Shown: piece after piece, positions 1 through 11,161 of the stretch | Layout: every line of letters begins with the position of its first letter | Position numbering within the stretch: the first letter of the stretch is position 1 | DNA from: Carettochelys insculpta | Lineage: Eukaryota > Chordata > Testudines > Carettochelyidae | DNA length: 64,000 nt | Direction: 5' to 3' | Assembly: GCF_033958435.1 (NCBI RefSeq) | Contig: NC_134138.1 | Span: forward strand, 211,801,298-211,865,297 | Program-made: the position numbers and the translations under genes | Notes under the pieces: generated by a model | The model's input: the letters and a program-made list of their open reading frames with translations, nothing else | The model's database searches: none | What the model was told of the DNA's origin: nothing

Positions 1-945
1 TTCACTGACTTCCCCATATCCACAAAGCTTGTTATCTTGTCATAGAAGCTAACCAGATTGGTCAGGCAGAACTTGCCCCTGCTAAATCCCTGTTAGCTAC
101 TTTTGATCACTTTCCCCTCTTCCAAGTGCTCCAAAATGGATTCCTTGAGGATTCCTTCCATTATTTTCCCAGGGGTTGAGGTAAGGCTGACCTGTCTATA
201 GTTCCCTGGATTGTCCTTCTTTCCTTTTTTAAAGATGGGCACTATGTTAGCCTTCTTCCAGTCATCCGGTATCTGCCTCAATCTCCAAGATCCTTCAAGG
301 ATAATGGCCAAAGGTTCAGCAATGACCTCTGCCAATTCCCTCAATACCCTCGGGTACATTAAATCTAGACCCGTGGACTTGTATACATCTAGTTTTTCTA
401 GATAGCTCAGAACTTGTTCCTTTCCCACAGATGTCTGCTCTCCACCTTCCCATACTGCATTGCTTAGGACTGTTATGTGGAAGTTGACTTGTCTGTGAAG
501 ACTGAGGCAAAAAAAATGAGTACTTCAGCTTTTCCTACATCATCTGTCACTAGGTTACCTCCCTCATCCAGCAATGGTCCCACACCTTCTCTGATAATGT
601 GTTTATTGTTAACATGCCTGTAGAAACCCTTTTTGTTACTCTTTACGTCCTTTGCCATCTGCAGTTCCAGTTATGCTTTTGCTTTCCTGATTACTGCCCG
701 GCATTCTCCAGCCATATGTTTATACTCCTCCTTAGTCAACTGTCCACATTTCCATATCTTGTGTGCATCCTTTTTGAGTTTAAGCTGATTAAGGATTTCC
801 CTGTTAAGCCAAGCAGGTTGCCCACCATGTTTGCATTTCTTACTACGCAGCAGGAAGGTTTGTTCCCATGCCTTCAGTAAGACTACTTTAAAATACTGCC
901 AGTTCTCTTGAACTCTTTTCCCGTTCATCTTCATTTCCCAATGTA
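1..945 (-). mobile_element. CR1 LINE fragment (reverse transcriptase N-terminal part), cut by window edge
   Basis: Minus-strand translation gives three consecutive blocks, about 934-671, 658-473 and 428-1, that together read like the linker between endonuclease and reverse transcriptase and the first RT blocks of a chicken-repeat-1 (CR1) LINE. Recognisable stretches are KSTGLDLMYPRVLRELAEV, IPDDWKKANIVPIFKKGKK, NPGNYRQVSLTSTPGKIME and, at the left edge, FCLTNLVSFYDKITSFVD. CR1 elements copy their RNA into DNA at a nicked target. The copy is interrupted by stops and frameshifts, lacks the catalytic FADD block (which would lie to the left of the window), and is dead. It is 5' truncated at about 945. 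Family assignment is confident; the exact subfamily cannot be told by eye. Confidence 0.9.
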
Positions 946-2134
946 TGTATGTACATGAATGAATGTGCTGAGTGGTATTGTGACTACACTTTACTAAGTT
1001 ACATTGATCTGTGCCCTGATTGCACCAGCCTCAAAACTTCCAGTTTTGATTATATCTGACTAGTTCCCCACATTAAGATTATCAAGCATGCAATTATTAA
1101 GCATGTTTTACAAAAGAGCTTCACAGTTCGAGCACCCAACTGTATGTCCCAGGCAAGACTCTCACACAGCCAGCTGTTCTCCCTGCAGTGACCTGAACCA
1201 GGCAGCCTAACATCTGCTGCTGTTTTCTCTTCAGTGACCCCAGCCAGATTTCTTTAGTCTATGGCTGATTTTTTTCCTGCAGTTACTTATGCCAATATCT
1301 CTTACATGGTACAGCTGTTTTGTAAGGTCTCTTCACTTTTCCTTTTTCTATCTCAATCATTTTTTTAAAAAAACTTGCAGAGTGTTTTTTTTCCCTCTTG
1401 TGTTCCTGGATACTGTTTCTCTTAAGGATTGATCCTGTGAATATCTTTTGGTGAGGAAAGAAAAAAAAAAAAAAGATAAAGCACAAGCCAACTGCAATGG
1501 GTTATGGGGGAAACAACATGACACTAAAAGTATCCCAATGCTGCCTGAGAGAGAGCTTGAGCTGAGTTAATTTTACTAATGTGAAAGAAATCAAGGTAAA
1601 ACTGCTGATAGGGGCATGGGATTGAGTAAAGGGATTGCATGCAGAAACTTTTCTCTGTAAAAAGGGGAACAAGTTGTTTTCTTCGTGGTCAGCTAACAGT
1701 GTGAAGAAATATTTAGTGAACTAGATTTGATTTCTGATTAAAACAATCCATTACAGAATCCATTTCCTCCTGTTCAGAGCTTTTCTAGTTTTCCCCTCCT
1801 ACACCCACCTTTCCATCACTGGCAGTTGAAGTTGTGGAAATTGCTTGTATATTGGTGAGTTATGCCTCAACTAAAATCACACCATCCTGTGATCACATTG
1901 ACAGACGTTAAGTATCGTTGAGTTGAGGAAGGATTCTCAAGTTTTCTGTAATCACATGTTCAGACTATCTTGTGTGCCTCCCCTTCATTTGCCAGTGCAG
2001 AACATTGCTGTGGGAATTTCACAATTACTTTCGTGGAAAAAAGATGTTAGAAAAACATTCTGTTTACATATGGCTGTCTTTAATGCGATTTAGCAGCTTG
2101 AAATGAAAACCACCAGCATAATATGATGAGCCAG
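946..2134. other. AT-rich DNA, no gene seen
   Basis: No coding signal or recognisable repeat was found. There is an A-run near 1459-1474 in a purine-rich patch. It reads as ordinary non-coding vertebrate DNA. Confidence 0.5.
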
Positions 2135-2660
2135 CACTGTGTGGATGACTGTCGAATGGAGTGATGGGCAGCCAGATGTTGGGAGTGGGTCGTATGAGTG
2201 GGTCTCCTTTATGTCAGTGGGCTGCAGCAACCCTTGTCCCTCTGGGGTTCCACCTATAGCCCCGCAGACTCTGTGTGCCCCCATGCCTCTTGCACCATGG
2301 GGCACTGGAGCCCTGCATTTTTTGCTCTTCCCCAGCACATTAGGAATGCCATGAATCTGCTGATTTGTGCTTGTCCCTGCTCCTCCCCTTTTCCTGACAG
2401 AGGTGCAATGCCACAAATCAGCTGTTCATGGCTTTTCCAGCTCTGGGAGGGAGGGGGGTGGGGACTAATATGACCCAGTGAATTCGTGGCACTTGTAAAG
2501 TGTTGTGGTGAAGTGGGAGGACTGGAAAGAGCAGGGCTCTGTTTCCCTGGTGCACGAGAGGTGCGTGGCGGGGAGTGGGACAGAAAGAGGCTCCTTGGGC
2601 CACAGGTATAACCCAGGTAGGCTGCTTATGGCCCCTGGATGGCAAGTTGTCCACCACTGA
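2135..2660. repeat. GC-rich interspersed repeat, family unknown
   Basis: This patch is much richer in G and C than its flanks and ends in a phrase (about 2625-2660, ending in TTGTCCACCACTGATC) that I recognise as typical of reptile dispersed repeats. Overlapping open frames on both strands come from base composition and none resembles a known protein. No terminal inverted repeats or target duplication were found, so the class is unresolved. Confidence 0.35.
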
Positions 2661-5204
2661 TCTATTGCTTTATGAACCGCCTGTAGCTCATGGATAAAGT
2701 TTAGGACCCTGTGAACTAGTAGATAGTTTTCATTCTGCGTTCTTACTTCACTAGTGACTTAATAAGGTGTTATGAGGCACCGTGTTCCTGGTGCTATATA
2801 ATATGTCAAGAATGATGGAAACTTCTGATCATTAAAGTTCTATGGCACTACGGTAGAACCTTAACGTTACAAACTGACCAGTCAACAATACACCTCTGTT
2901 GTTATGCAATCAGGTAGCAGCAGAGACTTTATTTTTTTTGAAAAAGCAAACATAGTACTGAACTTTGGTAAACATTAACTATGAAATATAAAGGGAAAAC
3001 TTTTTTTTTAAATATCTTAGTTAAGGACCCTGTATCTGTGCTTGTTTCATTCAAATTAGAATGGTTATAACTTCTGCATAGTGAAGTTTTGAATCTACAT
3101 TAAGTCAATGTTCAGTTACAAACTTTTGAAAGAAACGTTTTGTTCAGAATTATGAACTTGTCAGAATTAAAGCAACATTCGTTCCTGAGATTTTCATAAC
3201 TCTGTTTCTACTGTGCTTTGCAACTGTTGTTGTCATCTTCTTCTATATTCTGCTCAGTTCTGCTTTTGTGAATCTTTTCAGAAACCACATCTTAAGCCTG
3301 AGAGACTTTCTTTATGCACTAAAAAATATATGTAGGGAAACATTCTTTATAGACTGGAAGGAATGGGTTATTTGATTTAATTCTATTGGTCATTGCCACC
3401 TCTACCTTCTATCTGTAACTCTCTAAAGAGAGTATTTTTGTAAGATAAAAATTGTTGTGAAGATTACAAAGGTTTTAACAAAACATGTCCATTCACATCA
3501 TGAAATTAAAAGGCTTTATTTGTATGTTCTTCTGTTAGTCCTGCCTTTGGTGGCTCTCAACCTTGGTAATTATATGGTTTCCAGCACATGGAAGAGGCTC
3601 TTCTGACCAGTTTGGCTATTATTTTTTATTTCGTTACCCAAGCTTTTTGTTTCTATCAAAATGCATGTATTAGAGTTGGGTGGTCATACAGAAAATGCTT
3701 TAAAACACTTTCTCTTCAAGGGAAGTTAATAAGTGCCCTTTGTGAAGAGTGACCCCACGGGTTGTGGTTTCTCACTTTTGCGCTAATTGGTGGGCAAAAA
3801 TCTTTGAAGAAGCAACCCTCTGATTTCATCCTGTTCAGTATCTTATAAAGGACAAAAGTTTTAGTTTTGATTTAACAGACACTCCACAGAGGTGGATCAA
3901 ACTCATTCAGCCTTCACATTTCACCAGTGTTCACATGGTTTCATTCTTGTACCTGTTGAGCAAAATTCATGGTGCAGCCTGTGGGTGACTACTGCATCTG
4001 GTGCTGCTGTAGTTACTATGCAGGAATAAGTCAGTCATTTCCGAGGGAAAAACTTCTGGATACAAATTAGCACTATTCTTCACTTACGCTAACCATGCTT
4101 GTTGTTAACAGGCTCCTGATGATGTCCCAATAAGCAACCTGAATAAGGAATTTACAATAATATATTTTTATCTTGTCTGCTTAAAAAAAAAATCCTAGCA
4201 CCTTTGCATAACTCTGGGGAATCTGAATGTCTGGCTTACCCCAGAGGAGCAGATCGTTCCTCTGCCAGGATGGACAAATCCCTCCTTCCTCTTTCCAAAG
4301 TAGTGCCAATTCCTACCTTACCTCTACCTATATTTGTCCTTTACAGCCTTCCAGGGTGATTGTTCCTTCTCTTTAAGCAAGAAAAGTAATGTTTCTCTCT
4401 TGCAAACTTAATATTGATAGTTGATGCAGGAATTGTAGAGGATGAAATATCTTATGAGGGAGTAGCTGGACTTGTTAGGAGTCAGATTTTTCAAAATGGG
4501 TAATTTGCATGTGCTGACTACGTGAATTAATAGCTTGCACATTAAAACTGAAAGATAATTCTGTAGGGTCTGTTGATGAGGAGAAGCTATTTTGGCAATG
4601 GCTTGAAGATTTTTGTTGTTTGATTGTTTTATTGACAATGCATCACTACACAGGCTGTTCCTAGCAAGAAATTACATCCCTTTAGATTCTTCAGGTGGCT
4701 TTACATGTTCATGGGTATGTGGTTTGTGTAGCCTTAGGGTGGATTCAGCATCTGAAAAGTAGCCAAGAAATCTACTCAACTGTTTGATGCCTTGTGGCTC
4801 TAAGTTGACTAGGAAGTTGAGGTGCCTCTTAAAAGTTACAGATGTCCTTACAAGCATTCTTTTATGGAGCTTATTTGGCAAGAGATTTGATAAAGCAGCT
4901 GGAAAAATTGGTATCCAGGGAAAATGATATCTAAACATATTCTCCTAAATAAAATTTTCCTTCACTTGTTAAGATGTTTTTCTGCAATCTCATTTGAGCT
5001 TTCTCTGTAGTAATACAGTCTGTCAACTGTCAACATGGACTGCTGTGGACAACTTTACAATATTCCAAATCCATTTTGATTGTTGTTTCTTTAGAGGGAA
5101 AATAGCTTTGTGGTGTTTTGAGCTTAGAACAAAGTTCTTTAAGAAGAAATGTGAACAACAGCATGGATATAAAGACAGATCCAAATGAAGATGTTAATTT
5201 CTTT
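2661..5204. other. AT-rich DNA, no gene seen
   Basis: Long non-coding stretch with scattered A and T runs (for example 3001-3010 and about 4180-4190). Short open frames near 4408-4638 and 4672-4938 (minus) have no recognisable motif and sit in AT-rich sequence. Confidence 0.5.
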
Positions 5205-5375
5205 ACACCAGTGTTTTGCTGGTTTGTGGGTTCATTTCCTGGTTCTATCACTGCTCCTGCTATATGACTTTGGGCAAGTCACTTTGCTAGTTTTCTTCTT
5301 TGCAAAATGGAGACAACCTTTTTCTTTCCAATGTGAGACTGAAAGATGAAAAATGCTATGTAAGAATTAGGCATT
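5205..5375 (+). repeat. MIR SINE fragment
   Basis: The conserved MIR core is visible at about 5257-5310: ATGACTTTGGGCAAGTCACT, then a pyrimidine-rich stretch and GCAAAATGGAGACAACC. MIR is an ancient tRNA-derived SINE found across amniotes and mobilised by L2-type LINE machinery. The tRNA-like head is weak and divergence is high, as expected for an old insertion. Exact ends are uncertain by tens of bases. Confidence 0.8.
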
Positions 5376-5596
5376 AGTCCTGAATATCCCTTCTGTTGAC
5401 TTTATCTTCATGATTTGCTTAGGTATACAAACGGTTTGTGACCAACAAACTTGAAAGGTGGAAACTACAGGGAGAGGGCTGGAAAAAATTATACTGAGGT
5501 TAACTTTGATATAAAAATTGTGGCCTTATGCCTTAGCTGGCGAATTATTATCAGAGCAGATGTGTGTCAAGTTCTGTTTTTCAAGAAACAAAAAAA

Positions 5597-5890
5597 CCAG
5601 TCCTGTAGCACTTTAAAGACTAACAAAATAATTTATTAGGTGATGATATTTCATGGGACAGACCCACTTGTTCAGATCTGGAAAATTCTGATAAATGAAA
5701 ACTGAGATAAAGAAACTTTGATAGAGAGAAAAAAATGAAATAAAACTGATTAATCAGCTACATAGACAGAAGTCGGGGTAGAGGAGAGAGAGGGAAGAAA
5801 AATACTTACTGCAAGTGTTTAGTAAGTTAAGTGGTCTGCCTGGGATCACTATGAATATCAAAGATGGGGAAACTGTCCTTGTAATGTGTA
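5597..5890 (-). repeat. PLE terminal unit, left arm (minus orientation)
   Basis: Reading on the minus strand, this arm has a hammerhead-like core: CTGAACA (from CTGATGA), a stem GTGGG/CCCA(T), then an intact GAAA near 5660. Past the core come the polyadenylation-like AATAAA and the family phrase TTAGTCTTTAAAGTGCTAC. It matches the arm at about 6900-7215 in inverted orientation over roughly 300 bp, including the internal stretch with CAGTTTCCCCATCTTTGATA. Confidence 0.8.
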
Positions 5891-5919
5891 AGGTAATTGA
5901 TCCCTTTGAGACAGAGATG

Positions 5920-6310
5920 TTAAGTATTGAACTTGAGAATGAACTCCAATTCAGATGTCTCCCCTTGTAATCTGCTATTAAAGTCTCTCTCTTTCAGAAT
6001 TCGGGCTTTCAAGTCTTGAATTCTATGGCCTGCTCCATGGAAATTCTCACTGACAGGTGTATTCAGATTCCTAATGTCGAATCTGCATCCATTTGTTCTC
6101 TGGTGAAGTGATTGTCCAGTTTTATCCAATATACATAACAGGTTGGCATTTCTGGCACATGATGGCATATGTCACATTGGTGGGAGTACAGGAATATGAG
6201 CCCCTGATTGTGTAATTGATGTGATTAGGTTCAGTGACTGAGTTTCCAGTATAAATATGTGGACAAAATTGGCAACAGGGTTTTTTTTTTCAGGAAAAAG
6301 TTCCAGGATT
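5920..6310 (-). pseudogene. GIY-YIG endonuclease domain of the PLE, broken
   Basis: On the minus strand the translation gives a cysteine cluster (CCQFC), then NVTYAIMCQKC followed by MYIG: the GIY and YIG halves of the nuclease fold. An in-frame stop follows directly. The domain continues in another frame as KTGQSLHQRTNGCRFDIRN and HGAGHRIQDLKARILKE, ending with SELEFILKF. The Arg after the N-G pair is the usual catalytic arginine of the family. In PLEs this domain nicks the target DNA. The stop and frameshift make the copy non-functional. The match is to the vertebrate PLE type with an endonuclease. Confidence 0.82.
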
Positions 6311-6319
6311 AGTATTTCT

Positions 6320-7033
6320 GTGCAATGGTGTGTGCTAGTGAGAATTTTCCTGAGGTTAGGTGGTTGTCTTTAGGAAAGGACAAGTCTTTCACCTAGGGTG
6401 TGCGTGAGAATGTAGCATCATATTCCAGTATAGGTTGTAGATTGTTGATGATGTGTTGGAGGAGTTTGAGTTGGAGGCAGTAAGTGATGACAAGTGTGTT
6501 CTCTTATTAACTTTCTTGAGCCTATCTGGAAGTAGCTGGTTTCTGGCTATTCATCTGGCTCTGTCAGTCTGTTTTTTTCTCTTCTCCTGGTGTGTAATTC
6601 AGTTTTACTAATGTTTGGTAGAGCTCTTGAAGTTTTTTGTTCTCTCAGTAGGATTGGAGCTGTTGCAGTTGTATCTAAAGACTTGACTATAAACGATGGA
6701 TGATGTGATGTGTCCTGGATGGAAGCTGGAGGCAGTTGGTGGGTTTCTGGTAGAGAGTAGTATTGGTTTGCCCATCAGTAATTTGTTCTGTGGTGTTCAC
6801 GAAATGGATCTATTGTGTGGAAAGATCGAGGCTGAGATTGTTGGTGGGATGTAGGTTATTGAAATCTCTGTGAAATTCTTCAAGAGTCTCTTTACCAAAG
6901 ATTTCAGTAACCTTACAATTACCATACGCATTGCAAAGACAGTTTCCCCACCTTTGATATTGGTAGTGATCCCAGGCAGCCCACTTAACTTAATAGACAC
7001 TTGCAGTAAGTAATTTTCTTCCCTCTCTCCCAT
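6320..7033 (-). pseudogene. PLE reverse-transcriptase C-terminal and linker remnant
   Basis: Minus-strand reading gives a weak patch at about 6830-6900 (recognisable as an EEFH-type PLE motif only when frames are mixed), a Ser/Thr/Pro-rich linker, and RQPPNLRKILTSTHHC near 6300-6375, a phrase conserved between RT and endonuclease in this group. Several stops break it. The catalytic YADD block was not found, so the copy is internally deleted or too decayed to read. Confidence 0.55.
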
Positions 7034-7215
7034 ACTTCTGTCCTATGTAGCTGATTTGTCAGTTTTTATTTCATTTATTTGCTATCTTTCTGTTACATTC
7101 TCTTTCTCAGTTTTCATTTATCAGAATTTTCAGATCTGAAGAAGTTGGTCTGTCCCACAAAAGGTCATCACCTAATAAATTATATTGTTAGTCTTTGAAG
7201 TGCTACAAGACTGGT
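6900..7215 (+). repeat. PLE terminal unit, right arm (plus orientation)
   Basis: This is the inverted partner of the arm at 5597-5890. The core is degraded (CTGAAGA for CTGATGA, and AAAA for GAAA near 7145-7165), but the stem sequence GGTCTGTCCCAC and the tail TTAGTCTTTGAAGTGCTAC are clear. It continues to about 7255 with a tail phrase GACTAGCATGGCTACC. Confidence 0.8.
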
Positions 7216-7270
7216 TTTTTGTTTTGTGAAGATAGACTAGCATGGCTACCTATCTGTTGAAAGTTCTATT

Positions 7271-8554
7271 CTTGTTCGTGCTACACATAATTATTGTAAC
7301 ATGCTAAATTCTTCATCATTGCATAATGTACTTTTCCAAAACTAAGTATTGTTGGTTTTGTGACTTTTATTACAGCCTGACTAAAGGTCCATTGTCCATT
7401 TCTTATATACAGATGCAACAGCTATTGCGTCTTGAAGCATACAAAAAACCATTCCTTTGTGGGTTCCCATGAGATGGTCATGAATTTTTTTGGAGCTTCT
7501 GGTAAGCTGAAGATTTGATTTTGGCTTTCTAGGATTTCCATCTATTGCAAAGTGGTCTCTCAAACACTTTTTCACCAAATCCCTAAGAAAGATCTTGACA
7601 ATTCTGCTCTCTCACAGTTGGCTTACTAGTTCTTATATGTTCAGTTAATTTGAGAAGCTTCAGTCTATATCAAGCAAGAATTAGTATTGATTTTTTCATC
7701 AGTAAAACATAAAATCATGCCCCATTTCCTTATCAGGATGATTTCAGCCCTTATTTTGCATTTGGAACAAAGTGTTATATCCACAGCAAGTACCTTCATG
7801 CCCTTGGGATGAAGAGTTTTGCATAACTATATGAAGAAGATGCTATTGTTGTATTCAGTTTAATGGTAGCAGTGAGAGTCCCAGAACATTTTGGAGACAT
7901 GGTGAGTGAGTTAATATCTTTTTCTGGATCAACTTCTGTTTCTGAGGGAGACAGGCATTTGACCCACACAGGGCTGATACATCAGGTCTGGAAAAGATAC
8001 TCCAGGCACCACAGCTGAATGCAGCATGGGACCCAAATATTGAATTTAGGGTTTACTGCAAAAATCTGTAACCCATTAATCCCCTCTTGTTCTATGACTA
8101 CAGAGGTTTTAATTGACCACACCATCTTGAATTGCCCCTTGGAATCTGTGCTAAATACAAATGTTAAGCAGTGTTTCACCTTGCGTTTAGTTATGACGCT
8201 GCAAGTACCTTTTTGAGCTCTGAATAAGAGCTCTGTGTAGCTTGAAAGCTTGTGAGTCTCACCACCAGAACATGGTCCAGTTAAAGGTATTGCCATCTTG
8301 TTTCTCAGAACAAGACACTGCAGTTTAAAATGTTAAATTACCTGTTTCCTGTTTTAGAGCCCTACAATCTTTATTCTCTCTTAGGGCATGTCTTCACCAT
8401 TTTTGTCAGCAAAGCACAGAGATCACTCAAGCAGTAACATGACCAAAATCTTGAAAAAAGGCTAGCTTCAGGAACAAAAAAAACGTTGCCTTCCCAGAGG
8501 GGCTTTTGTCCCTCCCACTTCCTTTCCTGTCAACAGTTGTGAAATGTGTATAAA
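7271..8554. other. Non-coding DNA, possible DNA-transposon fragment at its right end
   Basis: No gene is recognisable. From about 8384 the sequence reads GGCATGTCTTCACC and later has a short GC-richer patch (8490-8530). This resembles one end of a short class II element that the LINE at 8555 may have interrupted. No partner end was identified. Confidence 0.4.
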
Positions 8555-9480
8555 TAGGCTGATATTGTTTATTTTGTCCGTTGCTCTGTGCAGATGCATG
8601 ATGAAGATACTTGGTGACATTGGATCTCCTTGTCTCATACCTCTACTTGTTTGGAAGTTGGTTTGAAACTTGAGGTTCGTGGATGATATAGTTATCATTG
8701 AGGAAGATGAGGAGAAGCTAGTGAAAATGGTGCAGGTCCTAAACGAAGAGGGGAAGCAGTACGGACTGATTATGAATATCAATAATACAAAAGCAATGGT
8801 ATTTGGAGATAAGGAACTAGGAAGGTAGATCAGTGTAGATGGTATTGAACTAGAAAATGTAGAGAAGTTCACATATCTGGGGAGCAACATATCATATGAT
8901 CTATACTGTAAGAAGAAGATTGTGGCTAGAATAGTGAAAGCACAAGCAAGTTTGAAGGCGATGCATAAGATCTGGAAAAGCAAAGCAATTAGCTTAGGAA
9001 TGAAGCTGAGCGTCTTGAAAATGTGTGTATTCAGCAGCATGTTTTATGGATGTGAGACAAGGGTGATAATGAAAGATTCGAGAAGAAGAATACTGGTGTT
9101 CGAAAGGAGTTGCTATAGAAAGATTCTGAGAATAGTATGGATGCAGAAGGTCACCAATGAGGAATTATGTAGAAAGATACAGCTGAAAGAGAACCTGTTG
9201 CAGAAGGTTAAAAAACGGAAGCTACAACTATTTGGGCATATTTGCAGAATGAACGATGAACAAAAAATCAAGACCCTGATATTTGGCATAATGGGCGGTT
9301 CAAATAGGAGAAGCAGACCCCACAGGGAATGGATAGATGATATAGTAGATTGGTGTGGAAATCGTCTACAGAAACCAAGCCACTCTGCACTGGACAGGAA
9401 AAGATGTAAAAGAATAGTGAGAGAGGCATGAGACACCAACTGGCACTGAGCTCATGGTTATTGATGATGATGATTGTTGA
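8555..9480 (+). mobile_element. Non-LTR retrotransposon (RTE-like LINE), 5' inverted and truncated
   Basis: Plus strand from about 8672 reads the RT palm block RFVDDIVIIEEDEEKL, then ENVEKFTYLGSNIS, GCETRVIMKDSRRRILVFER, KVTNEELCRKIQLKENLL, LQLFGHICRMNDEQ and HREWIDDIVDWCG: the C-terminal half of a LINE polymerase, ending in a GAT-rich tail (9460-9475). Directly left, the minus strand from about 8672 to 8560 reads FQTSRGMRQGDPMSPSIF and MHLHRATDKIN, the RT block that should lie just upstream of FVDD. The 5' piece is therefore inverted, as in twin-primed LINE insertions. A stop after GDKELGR and the missing N-terminus make it inactive. The clade (RTE-like) is my best judgement. Confidence 0.8.
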
Positions 9481-9574
9481 TTTTAGTGAACTCCACGAGC
9501 TTTCTGTCTGTGCCCAGGTGGCCGCTCTAGCCAGCACTCTGAACTCTACTGCTCTGCAGACAGATAGTCAGAAT

Positions 9575-9828
9575 CGCTGTGTCTACACTTGCATTCCTCT
9601 TTCGAAAGAGGCATGCAAATGAGGGAAATTGAATATGTAGATGAGGTGCAGATTTACATATCTGGCACCTCATTTGCATATTCTTTGAAAGTATACACAC
9701 ACCATCTACACTGAAAGAAGAATATGCAAATGAGGTACCAGATATATAAATCTGCACCTCATTTGCATTTTCAATTTCCCTCGTTTGCATGCCTCTTTTG
9801 AAAGAGGAGTGCAAGTGTAGACACAGCC
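9575..9828. mobile_element. Fold-back MITE with TIRs containing GTCTACACTTGCA
   Basis: A 254-bp palindrome. The left end CGCTGTGTCTACACTTGCA is matched in reverse by TGCAAGTGTAGACACAGCC on the right. Inside, CCTCTTTCGAAAGAGG, a GAGGGAAATTGAA-type block and TGCACCTCATTTGCAT recur in inverted order, so the whole unit can fold on itself. It carries no coding capacity. The terminal GTCTACACT resembles the ends of the fold-back element at 25956-26350. No clean target duplication was seen. The class II assignment follows from structure; the superfamily is uncertain. Confidence 0.75.
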
Positions 9829-9929
9829 ATGTGTCTTGCCTCCCCTACAAGCCCTGGGAACTTTTAAAATCCATTTCCTTCAGGCTGCCTCTGTGGAGTG
9901 CTCTTATGGTGAGTCTTCTCAGGGAATCA

Positions 9930-10330
9930 AGCTGGCTATCATTCCAAATGCTCACCTGTGTGGAGAACTGCTGAGCTTTTTGATCTGATCAGTGTATGGG
10001 GTGAAGAATCAGTCCTATCACAACTGTGAGGGACCCCCAGGCACTGGGATGCTTATGGGCTCACTTCTCAATCCTTTTGTGACTAGGGGTATGATGAAGA
10101 CACCCTTCAGTTCAGAGCTAAGATAAAAGAACTACACCAAGCATGCCATAAGATGAGGGAGTCAAACGAGCATTCAGGTGCTGCACCCCAGACAGGCTAT
10201 TTTTATAAAGAAGTGAACAGAATCCTGAATTTAGACCCCATGGCCACAGCTGAGAGCCCTGTGGATACTTCAGCCAGGTGCAGTGTCAGGAGACACGGGT
10301 TAATCCCAGGCAAGAAGTACTTAATGAAGA
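9930..10330 (+). pseudogene. Harbinger Myb/SANT-like DNA-binding protein remnant
   Basis: Reading across frame breaks gives a LISVWGEESVLSQL-type helix near 9985-10030, then GYDEDTLQFRAKIKELHQAC and HKMRESNEHSGAAPQT with FYKEVNRIL (about 10085-10235). This is the trihelix-like Myb/SANT domain that the second gene of vertebrate Harbinger transposons encodes; in active elements that protein helps the transposase enter the nucleus and bind DNA. The following acidic linker is recognisable to about 10330. Stops near 10030 and a frame shift break the first helix, so the gene is dead. An open frame of 153 codons runs to 10614 but is mostly out of frame. Confidence 0.75.
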
Positions 10331-10624
10331 GGAGAAGCTGGGTGATGACATGGGGCTGGCAGTGGGATCACCCCATCTTGGAGGCAGCCAGAAGCTGTTC
10401 CCCAGTCCTGAGGCTCATTGCTGTGGCAAGGTGGGATGGTGCTATTATCAGAATGAGTGCGCCATCGATTGCCCCTCCACAATTCAGAAAATGCATTTCT
10501 GCACAGCCAGCCACCATGTCTTCTGCATTTCTGAGAGTTGCAGTCCTATGCAGCAAATGCATTTTATTGCCCTATGGTGATGGCCCAGTGGTAGGATTCC
10601 CCATTCTGAACTGATTTGCAACTG

Positions 10625-11110
10625 AACAGTAGCAATTGGGGTTGCCAGCTTTCACAAAGCTCTCATTCTGGCATCCTTGTGCCACACGTTGGGAGCCAAC
10701 TCAGCGCACAGCTTCAGGAAAGTTGCTTTAGGCATCCTAAAATTCTCTAGCTACTGTTCTTCACCCCACACCAACATGTTGATGTGATTCCACCACTCAG
10801 TGCTGGTTTTCCTGGAGCAGAAGTCTGGGATCCATGATTTCTCATAGCAGGTGCTAGAGTGCAGAGCAGGCATTGGCAGTTTCAAATGGCGTACAGGTAA
10901 CCCTGAAGTACTAGGAAGGCTTTGATGCTGAGAAGTGGCAGATGGGATGTTTTCAACATTCCCAGGATACCTTGTGCCACATTCTGCGTTCCCACAGTTC
11001 CCAGTGATTGAAGACACCAGGCACTGTGGTATGCTTATATACGTTGTTTTGCTCTTCTTTCCAGAGGAGAAGTAAAAATGAGTCCACAATGTGTCAACAG
11101 AAAGTGGCAA
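10625..11110 (-). pseudogene. Harbinger transposase N-terminal remnant
   Basis: Minus-strand translation contains STEWWNHINMLVWGEEQ (10805-10750), a stop, then ENFRMPKATFLKLCAELAP (about 10745-10685) and WHKDARMRAL. The same block appears as EWWNDQQWLQNFHMWKATF in the element at 42399-46647, so this is the N-terminal region of a PIF/Harbinger transposase before the DDE core. The DDE core is absent because the sequence turns into the convergent Myb remnant. It is inactive. Confidence 0.75.
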
Positions 11111-11134
11111 TGTATACGTGATTTGGTGACTTTC

Positions 11135-11161
11135 TTTTTTTTTTTTTTTTTTTTTTTTTTT
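11135..11161. repeat. Poly(T) tract, 27 bp
   Basis: An uninterrupted run of T between the transposase remnant and the right end of the Harbinger relic. It could be an A-tail of something inserted on the minus strand, but no matching SINE or LINE body is visible next to it. Confidence 0.9.

Larger units (their letters stand above)
5581..7260 (-). mobile_element. Penelope-like element (PLE) relic with inverted terminal units
   Basis: A roughly 1.7-kb element whose coding remnant reads on the minus strand: a patch around 6830-6900, the proline-rich phrase RQPPNLRKI near 6350, a cysteine-containing block and a GIY-YIG endonuclease domain (about 6310-5930). Both ends carry the same unit in opposite directions (5597-5890 and about 6900-7215), each with a phrase like TTAGTCTTTAAAGTGCTAC and an adjoining stretch that resembles a hammerhead ribozyme. 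Likely target-site duplications are AAGTTCTGTT (5569-5578) and AAGTTCTATT (7261-7270). PLEs use an RT related to telomerase and a GIY-YIG nuclease. Stops and frame changes show that it is inactive, and most of the RT is gone. Confidence 0.8.

Noticed and set aside
8468..9040. 190-codon open frame on the minus strand
   Set aside because: It is a chimera: only its last third (RT block GMRQGDP) is real LINE sequence in the inverted piece; the rest is antisense to the plus-strand LINE.
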